A stretch of 64,000 bases of DNA from Curtobacterium sp. VKM Ac-2922. Its GTDB lineage: Bacteria; Actinomycetota; Actinomycetes; Actinomycetales; Microbacteriaceae. Where the stretch lies: NCBI RefSeq assembly GCF_022815645.1, contig NZ_JALGRO010000005.1:62001-126000 (forward strand), in the 5' to 3' direction. A program made the position numbers and the translations under genes. Shown here piece after piece: positions 58,722-64,000 of this stretch (its first letter is position 1; each line of letters opens with the position of its first letter). The notes beneath the pieces are model-generated. The model had not been told where the DNA came from. It saw nothing but the letters and a program-made list of their open reading frames with translations, and did no database searches.

Positions 58722-60499
58722 GCGGCTCACCCCATGACGGACTGGAGGCCCGTGGCGGCGCCGCCACGACCCTCCCGTCCGACGCGTCCACCGGAACCGA
58801 CGTCCTGCTCGACGTCCGCGACCTGTCGGTCGTCTACGAGTCGGCCGGCCAGTCCGCCGTGCAGGCGGTCGACCACGTGTCCTTCCGACTGCGCAAGGGC
58901 GAGTTCGTCGGCCTGGTCGGCGAGTCCGGGTCGGGCAAGTCGACGCTCGGCTACGCGCTGACGCGGTTGCAGAAGCCCCCGGCGCGCACGAACGGCGGCA
59001 GCATCGTCTTCGCCGGGCAGGACATCCGCGACCTCGACGACGAAGCGCTCCGCCAGCAGCGGCAGGGCGGCTTCGCGATGGTGCTGCAGTCCGGCATGAA
59101 CGCGCTCAACCCGGTGCGGACCATCCGGAACCACTTCATCGACGTCTTCACGGCGCACGGGCACGTGCCGCGCGAGCGGTGGGACGCACGGATGCGGGAG
59201 CTCGTCGGCAAGGTGAAGCTGCCGGACTCGATGCTGGCGCGCTTCCCCGGTGAGCTGTCGGGCGGCATGCGGCAGCGCGTGTCGATCGCGCTGGCGCTGT
59301 CCCTCGAACCGCAGCTGATGGTGTTCGACGAACCGACCACGGCGCTCGACGTCCTGGTGCAGCACGCCGTGATGGACACGATCATCGAGCTGCAGCGCGC
59401 CGAGGGCTTCACCGCGGTGCTCATCAGCCACGACCTCGGCATCGTGCTCGAGGCGACCGAGCGCGTGCTCGTCATGCACGAGGGACGCATCGTCGAGGAC
59501 GGCGGTTCGCGGGCGATCCTCCGCGACCCGCAGGACGCGTACACGCAGATGCTGCTGTCGCACTACGCCGACCCGCGTGCCGAGGTGGTGTCGCTGCCCG
59601 GGTTCCCGGACCGCTCCCTGCGCTCGTCGGACGGTGCCACCCGCCAGGAGACCACCTCGTCGTTCAGCACGGTCGGGTCGCGCGAACGCTCGGCGGCACG
59701 CAACCCGATCACGGTCGAGCACCTGGTGAAGACCTACCCGGCGCCCCGGCGTGGCGAGGACCCGGTCCGTGCGGTCCGCGACGTGTCCTTCACCCTCGAG
59801 CCGGGGCAGTCCCTGGCGCTCGTCGGGCAGTCGGGCTCGGGCAAGTCCACGATCGCGAAGATGCTCACCGGCGTCGAGAAGCCGACCAGCGGCACGGTCC
59901 GCTTCGGTGACCTCGACGTCGCGAAGCTCGGGCGGCGGGGCATGCGCGACCTGCGCTCCGAGGTGCAGATGGTGTTCCAGGACCCGTACTCGGCGCTCAA
60001 CCCGCTGCACACGGTCGAGTACACGCTGACCCGACCGGTCGTGAACTACACCGGGCTGCGCGGCCGCGAGGCCCGGCACCGCGTCCTCGAACTGCTCGAG
60101 ACCGTGGGACTGACGCCGGTGGAGCAGTTCGCGCAGAAGCTCCCGCACCAGCTGTCGGGTGGGCAGCGGCAGCGCGTGGTCATCGCCCGCGCGCTGGCCA
60201 GCGACCCGCAGGTGATCATCGCCGACGAGCCGGTCTCGATGCTCGACGTGACGCTGCGCGCCGGGGTGCTCGCCCTGCTCGAGGACCTCCGCGAGCAGTG
60301 GGGCGTCTCGATGCTGTACATCACGCACGACCTGCTGAGCGCCCGGCTCATCACCGACGACATCATGGTGCTGCACGACGGCGCCGTGGTCGAACGCGGA
60401 CGCACGGCGGACGTGCTGCAGCACCCGCAGGACGACTACACGGTGGCGCTCCTCGATGCGGTCCCCAACCCCCGTCGCAGACTGCGCGGAGAAGACTGA
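58718..60499 (+). CDS. ABC transporter, two fused ATP-binding domains (DppD-DppF type)
   Basis: A 593-residue protein joining two ATPases that are separate in enteric bacteria. Domain 1 (about residues 25-280) has GESGSGKST, LSGGMRQRV and DEPTTALD. Domain 2 (about 335-590) has GQSGSGKST, LSGGQRQRV and ADEPVSMLD. The linker is Ser/Thr/Arg-rich. Together they drive the permease pair. ATG overlaps the upstream stop (ATGA). Confidence 0.95.
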   Translation: MSGSPHDGLEARGGAATTLPSDASTGTDVLLDVRDLSVVYESAGQSAVQAVDHVSFRLRKGEFVGLVGESGSGKSTLGYALTRLQKPPARTNGGSIVFAGQDIRDLDDEALRQQRQGGFAMVLQSGMNALNPVRTIRNHFIDVFTAHGHVPRERWDARMRELVGKVKLPDSMLARFPGELSGGMRQRVSIALALSLEPQLMVFDEPTTALDVLVQHAVMDTIIELQRAEGFTAVLISHDLGIVLEATERVLVMHEGRIVEDGGSRAILRDPQDAYTQMLLSHYADPRAEVVSLPGFPDRSLRSSDGATRQETTSSFSTVGSRERSAARNPITVEHLVKTYPAPRRGEDPVRAVRDVSFTLEPGQSLALVGQSGSGKSTIAKMLTGVEKPTSGTVRFGDLDVAKLGRRGMRDLRSEVQMVFQDPYSALNPLHTVEYTLTRPVVNYTGLRGREARHRVLELLETVGLTPVEQFAQKLPHQLSGGQRQRVVIARALASDPQVIIADEPVSMLDVTLRAGVLALLEDLREQWGVSMLYITHDLLSARLITDDIMVLHDGAVVERGRTADVLQHPQDDYTVALLDAVPNPRRRLRGED

Positions 60500-60503
60500 C
60501 CGC

Positions 60504-61376
60504 ATGACGAACCTGCACGCGTTCCCCACCGTCCCGCCGTTCGGCCACCTGCCCACCCCCGAGGGCGTCGACGTCGTCGGCATCGACCTGCCCGTCGGTC
60601 GGCTCACCGCCTACCGCGTCGTCCCGTCGGGGGAGTCCAAGGGCACGGTCCTGATCGTCCCCGGGTACACCGGCTCGAAGGAGGACTGGCGCACCTTCGT
60701 GCCGCTGCTCCGCGACGCCGGCTGGACCGCGGTCGCGATCAGCCGCCGTGGCCAGGCCGACTCGGCCGCACCGACCTCGCCGTCGGACTTCACGGTGGAC
60801 GAAGAAGCCGCGGACGTCGTCCGGGTCGCACGCCTGCTCGACGACGGCGCGCCCGTGCACCTGATCGGCCACTCGCTGGGCGGGGTCATCGTCCGCGCGG
60901 CCGCGATCCAGGACCCGGGTGCCTTCCGTGACGTCGTGCAGTTCTGCTCGGGCCCGTACGGGTGGCCGTACCGCAAGGTCGCCGAGCTGACGATCATGCA
61001 CGACACCGGCGGCAACAACCGCACGCTGTTCGACGCCACGAACCCGCTCTGGGCGTACCGCCCCGACGAAGAGCTGCCCGACGACGTCCGGATGGTGCGC
61101 GACCGCTTCGACGCCACGAGCCCACTGAGCGTCGTCGCCGGCGGACACATCCTCGAGGACCACACCGACAGCTCCGACGAGCTCCGCGCGACCGGGCTCC
61201 CCGTGCTCGTCACCCACGGCGAGTGGGACACGGCGTGGCCGATCCCGTGGCAGCGGCAGATGGCCGAGGACACCGGCGCCGAGTACGTCGTGATCCCGGA
61301 GAGCTGGCACGGCCCCCAGACCGAGAACCCGCAGGGGACCGTCGAGGTCTTCGACAGGTTCTTGCGCGAGCACTGA
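60504..61376 (+). CDS. Alpha/beta hydrolase
   Basis: A 290-residue alpha/beta-fold hydrolase. The nucleophile is Ser in LIGHSLGGVI (about residues 126-135), an oxyanion-type GYTGSKEDW lies near 55, Asp in GEWDTAWP near 246, and the late His in ESWHGPQ. It is cytoplasmic with no signal. Position between the importer and the GH1 gene suggests it removes an ester group (for example acetyl or aromatic acyl) from the imported glycoside; this is inference. ATG at 60504 is four bases after the ATPase stop. Confidence 0.87.
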   Translation: MTNLHAFPTVPPFGHLPTPEGVDVVGIDLPVGRLTAYRVVPSGESKGTVLIVPGYTGSKEDWRTFVPLLRDAGWTAVAISRRGQADSAAPTSPSDFTVDEEAADVVRVARLLDDGAPVHLIGHSLGGVIVRAAAIQDPGAFRDVVQFCSGPYGWPYRKVAELTIMHDTGGNNRTLFDATNPLWAYRPDEELPDDVRMVRDRFDATSPLSVVAGGHILEDHTDSSDELRATGLPVLVTHGEWDTAWPIPWQRQMAEDTGAEYVVIPESWHGPQTENPQGTVEVFDRFLREH

Positions 61377-61429
61377 CCTGGGTCAGCACTGACCTCGGTC
61401 TGCACTGACCCCCGCACACGAAAGGCACC

Positions 61430-62617
61430 ATCATCACTTCGCTGCAGTTCCCCGACGGCTTCCTCTGGGGTGCCGCCACGGCCGCCCACCAGATCGAGGG
61501 CAACAACGTCAACAGCAACTGGTGGGTGCACGAGCACGAACCGGACACCACGATCGTCGAGCCCTCGGGCGACGCGGCCGACAGCTACCACCGGTACCGC
61601 GACGACATCCGGATCGCGGCCGAGCTCGGGCTGAACTCCTACCGCTTCAGCATCGAGTGGGCGCGCATCGAGCCCGAGCGCGGGTTCGTCAGCCGTGCCG
61701 AGGTCGACCACTACCGCCGGATGGTCGACACCTGCCACGAGTTCGGCCTCGAGCCGATCGTCACCCTGATGCACTTCACGGTGCCGCGGTGGTTCGAGCG
61801 CGACGGCTTCTGGCGTGCCCCCGACGCCGCCGACCTGTTCGCCCGGTACACCGAGGCCGCGCTGCCCGTCGTGCAGGACGGCGTCCGGTACGTGTGCACG
61901 ATCAACGAGCCGAACATCGCCGCGATGCTCGCCGGTGGCGAGGACGCGGCCAACCTGGTGGCGTACGGCCTGCCGAACCCGGATCTCGGCGTGGCCGACG
62001 CCCTGCTGGCCAGCCACCAGCGGTCGCGCGATGTGCTGGGACAGGTGTCGGGCCTCCAGTCCGGGTGGACCGTCGCGACGCAGGCCTTCCGCTCCAACGG
62101 TGAGCCGGGCGCCGACCAGGCGCTGCGCGAGTACGGGTACCCGCGCGACGACTGGTACCTGGAAGCCGCGGCCGGCGACGACTTCCTGGGCGTGCAGGCG
62201 TACACGCGCACGTTCATCGGGCCGGACGGGCCGCTGCCCGTCGCCGACGATGTCGAGACGACCCTGACCGGGTGGGAGTTCTACCCCGAAGCGTCGGCCG
62301 ACGGACTGCGCAGTGCGTGGGAGCTGTCCGGGCACGTGCCGCTCATGATCACCGAGAACGGCATCGCGACCGCGGACGACACCCGCCGCCAGGCCTACAC
62401 GCAGGGCGCCCTCGAAGGCGTCCACCGCTGCATCGAGGACGGCATCACCGTGCTCGGCTACCAGCACTGGTCGTTGCTCGACAACTACGAGTGGGCCTCG
62501 GGGTTCCGGCCGACCTTCGGGCTGGTGGCATGGGACCCGGTCACGTTCGAGCGCACGCCCAAGCCGTCCGCGCACTGGTACGGCGGCGTCGCGCGCGCCA
62601 ACGCGCTGCCCGTCTGA
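61430..62617 (+). CDS. GH1 beta-glucosidase-type glycosidase with non-standard start
   Basis: A GH1 enzyme of about 395 residues. The N-terminal signature FLWGAATAAHQIEG is present at codons 11-24, the acid/base glutamate is in CTINEPN (about E160), and the nucleophile in MITENG (about E309). No ATG, GTG or TTG lies between the in-frame TGA at 61406 and the signature; starting at the first GTG (61526) would delete it. AAAGG at 61421-61425 points to ATC at 61430 or 61433 as start. Either initiation is at ATC or a base differs from a normal ATG. It hydrolyses imported beta-glucosides. Confidence 0.85.
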   Translation: MITSLQFPDGFLWGAATAAHQIEGNNVNSNWWVHEHEPDTTIVEPSGDAADSYHRYRDDIRIAAELGLNSYRFSIEWARIEPERGFVSRAEVDHYRRMVDTCHEFGLEPIVTLMHFTVPRWFERDGFWRAPDAADLFARYTEAALPVVQDGVRYVCTINEPNIAAMLAGGEDAANLVAYGLPNPDLGVADALLASHQRSRDVLGQVSGLQSGWTVATQAFRSNGEPGADQALREYGYPRDDWYLEAAAGDDFLGVQAYTRTFIGPDGPLPVADDVETTLTGWEFYPEASADGLRSAWELSGHVPLMITENGIATADDTRRQAYTQGALEGVHRCIEDGITVLGYQHWSLLDNYEWASGFRPTFGLVAWDPVTFERTPKPSAHWYGGVARANALPV

Positions 62618-62651
62618 CGTTCTGACGGTCTGCCGGTTTGACGGACACCCC

Positions 62652-62710
62652 TCGAGGGAGCAGCAATCGTCGCGTGCGCCGCCGCGACCCGACGTCTGCT
62701 GCTCCCTCGA
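62652..62710. terminator. Bidirectional terminator after the GH1 gene
   Basis: TCGAGGGAGCAGCA (62652-62665) is exactly complementary to 62697-62710. An inner GTCGCG/CGCGAC stem can extend the structure. It lies between two convergent genes. Confidence 0.8.
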
Positions 62711-62730
62711 AGGCGTCGTGCGACGCGTCG

Positions 62731-63903
62731 TCAGCGGTGGATGCCGAGCAGTTCGCCGGGGCCCGGGTCGCGGAGCAGCTCGGCGCGGTCGGCGGCGCTC
62801 GACCCCTCGTCGTCCGTGGCATAGCGGTCGACGTCGCGTGTCAGGACCTCGCGCACGGTGGCGACGTCGCCGGAGTCCACCGCGGCGATGAGCAGCGTTG
62901 CACCCCGTGAGCCGCGCGCCCGGGTGTCCGCCCCGGCGTCGGCCAGGATCCGGACGACCTCGGCGTGACCACCCCACGCGGCGCGGATGACCGGCGGGTT
63001 GCCGTCGCCGTCTCGCGCGCCGAGGTCCGCACCCGCGGCGACCAGGGCGGCGACGGCGCCGCGTGCGTCACGGTCGATCGCCAGGGTGAGCGGCGTCCGT
63101 CCCTCGGTGTCGGTGAGCTGGACGCCCGCACCGCGCCGCACGAGTTCGGCGATCATCTCGGGCCGGTCGAACCAGGCGGCGGCGTGCAGCGGTGCGAAGC
63201 CCCACCGCGGGTCGACGTCGTCGACGTCGCTGGCGTCGTCGGCCAGGTGCAGCCCGCCCAGGTCGCCCCACGCCGCGGCCCGGACCCCCTCGGACGCCCA
63301 CTCGACCCAGCCGTCCGGCACCGGTCCGTGCCAGCCACGCGCCGGCCGGCCGTCGAGCGCGGTGAAGTCGGCCTCGGGGACGCTCTGGACCTGGACCGTG
63401 ACGTCGGTGAAGCGGATGGCGACCTCACCGATGGGGGAGACCAGGAGCCGGAGCTCCCAGGTGTCCAGGCCCGCGTGGTCGATCTCGCCGCGGGCCACGT
63501 GCGCGTCCCCGGCGAGCAGGGTCTCCGGGTCGAGCAGCGGCGGGTCGATGACGGCGTCTGCGAACCGCAGGGTCACCCGAGCGTGGTTCCACCGTCGCCA
63601 CAGGCCGTCCGGGGTGTCGAGCACCTCGTCGTTCCGGACCAGCACCGTGGCGTGCAGGACGACCGGGGCGGGTTCGCCGTGGTCGGGGAGCGCGGTGTGC
63701 TCGTGGTCGTCGGCGGGGGCGTGCCGGTGGCTGGCCTCGACGGTCCACGCCGCGATGCGGGCGTCGGTCCACCGGACGGTCGCCAGAGCCGCAACCGGGG
63801 GTGCGGCGTCCTCGAGCAGCAGCCGGAGGTGGTCAGCGGCGCCGTCGAAGTCCTCGAGGGACACGTAGCCCACTGCGGGCCAGTTCACTCGACTCCATCG
63901 CAC
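62731..63903 (-). CDS. Ankyrin-repeat protein
   Basis: A 390-residue protein. The N-terminal 220 residues are an acidic, Trp-containing domain I do not recognise (WPAVGYVSLEDFDGAADHLR at its start). Residues about 240-360 form four ankyrin repeats: GFAPLHAAAWFDRPEMIAEL, GRTPLTLAIDRDARGAVAAL, GNPPVIRAAWGGHAEVVRIL and GATLLIAAVDSGDVATVREV. Likely a protein-binding role. GTG at 63903 is chosen because TACGCT lies six bases upstream, a leaderless layout; in-frame ATGs at 63957 and 63975 exist, but the latter falls in an inverted repeat. Confidence 0.78.
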   Translation of the reverse strand: MRWSRVNWPAVGYVSLEDFDGAADHLRLLLEDAAPPVAALATVRWTDARIAAWTVEASHRHAPADDHEHTALPDHGEPAPVVLHATVLVRNDEVLDTPDGLWRRWNHARVTLRFADAVIDPPLLDPETLLAGDAHVARGEIDHAGLDTWELRLLVSPIGEVAIRFTDVTVQVQSVPEADFTALDGRPARGWHGPVPDGWVEWASEGVRAAAWGDLGGLHLADDASDVDDVDPRWGFAPLHAAAWFDRPEMIAELVRRGAGVQLTDTEGRTPLTLAIDRDARGAVAALVAAGADLGARDGDGNPPVIRAAWGGHAEVVRILADAGADTRARGSRGATLLIAAVDSGDVATVREVLTRDVDRYATDDEGSSAADRAELLRDPGPGELLGIHR

Positions 63904-63909
63904 GGTCCG

Positions 63910-63915
63910 AGCGTA
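63910..63915 (-). promoter_or_regulatory. -10 element of leaderless ankyrin-gene promoter
   Basis: TACGCT, then six bases, then GTG at 63903; no ribosome site. Confidence 0.4.
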
Positions 63916-63957
63916 GCCCTGTGGATCACCGATCGTCTCCAGAGAAATACCGATCAT

Positions 63958-63977
63958 GCATGTCCGACGTGACATGC
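63958..63977. promoter_or_regulatory. Inverted repeat upstream of ankyrin gene
   Basis: GCATGTC and GACATGC flank six bases, a perfect seven-base inverted repeat about 55 bases before the ankyrin gene start, near the window edge. Possible operator for either neighbour. Confidence 0.5.
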
Positions 63978-64000
63978 TGGTCAGAATGGCGACGTGACTC

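Noticed and set aside
63903..63975. ATG at 63975 as ankyrin-gene start
   Set aside because: It lies in a perfect inverted repeat without a ribosome site, whereas GTG at 63903 has a leaderless -10 box at the usual distance. The choice remains inference.
1..64000. CRISPR array, insertion sequence, integrase or prophage
   Set aside because: No regularly spaced direct repeats with unique spacers, no transposase or integrase reading frame, and no tRNA-linked attachment duplication were found; tRNA-Gly at 10469 is intact with no duplicated 3' end nearby that I could see.

Overview
The window is high-GC (about 70 percent), densely coded DNA of a Gram-positive actinobacterium. The set of genes points to Microbacteriaceae and most likely to Curtobacterium or a close relative: an idi / crtE-crtB-crtI-crtYe-crtYf-crtEb cluster for a C50 carotenoid, a bifunctional-type actinobacterial dCTP deaminase, DUF3151, DUF3618, DUF6882 and DUF6984 proteins, plant-sugar uptake operons, and many leaderless promoters. 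The family assignment is inference from gene content; no rRNA is present.

Layout. 1-3.3 kb: 5' part of a zinc alcohol dehydrogenase, two small proteins, a glycerate kinase and a sarcosine-oxidase-like flavoprotein. 3.6-10.4 kb: catabolic or detoxification genes (class A flavin monooxygenase, atypical SDR, YhgE-like membrane protein, ACMSD-type amidohydrolase) with three TetR regulators and visible palindromic operators. 10.5-17 kb: tRNA-Gly(CCC), a pair of little-known proteins, a CopD-CtaG fusion, a tandem GNAT protein and dcd. 17.1-18.0 kb: an XRE-nucleotidyltransferase / HEPN pair whose HEPN active site is degenerate. 18.2-23.9 kb: a multiple-monosaccharide ABC importer and its LacI regulator, with matching operators. 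24.0-30.0 kb: an uncharacterised MFS / SDR / FAD-oxidase / FGGY-kinase operon whose leader holds a U-tract intrinsic terminator, and a GlpP-family antiterminator gene next to it. 30.1-35.9 kb: C50 carotenoid biosynthesis. 36-43.3 kb: housekeeping and hypothetical genes including an ABC-F protein and an rRNA methyltransferase. 43.3-49.7 kb: a beta-galactosidase operon with a CUT1-type ABC importer. 50-53.4 kb: a baeRF-type protein and an MFS/GntR pair with a double palindromic operator. 53.7-62.6 kb: a LacI-controlled oligosaccharide/oligopeptide-type ABC importer with an alpha/beta hydrolase and a GH1 glycosidase. 62.7-64 kb: an ankyrin-repeat protein.

How it works together. Three sugar-import operons with dedicated regulators feed hexose/pentose, beta-galactoside and beta-glucoside type substrates into the cell, which suits life on plants. 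Operons are tight: neighbouring genes commonly overlap by 1 or 4 bases (ATGA, GTGA, TTGA, TGATG). Intergenic DNA carries three families of GC-rich inverted repeats placed at gene ends, which probably act as terminators.

The best candidate for an undescribed system is the 24.0-30.0 kb locus. It looks like a GlpP-type antitermination switch controlling a polyol or sugar-alcohol pathway in an actinobacterium. The second candidate is the XRE-MNT/HEPN pair that keeps the AMPylation-target tyrosine but has lost the RNase residues.
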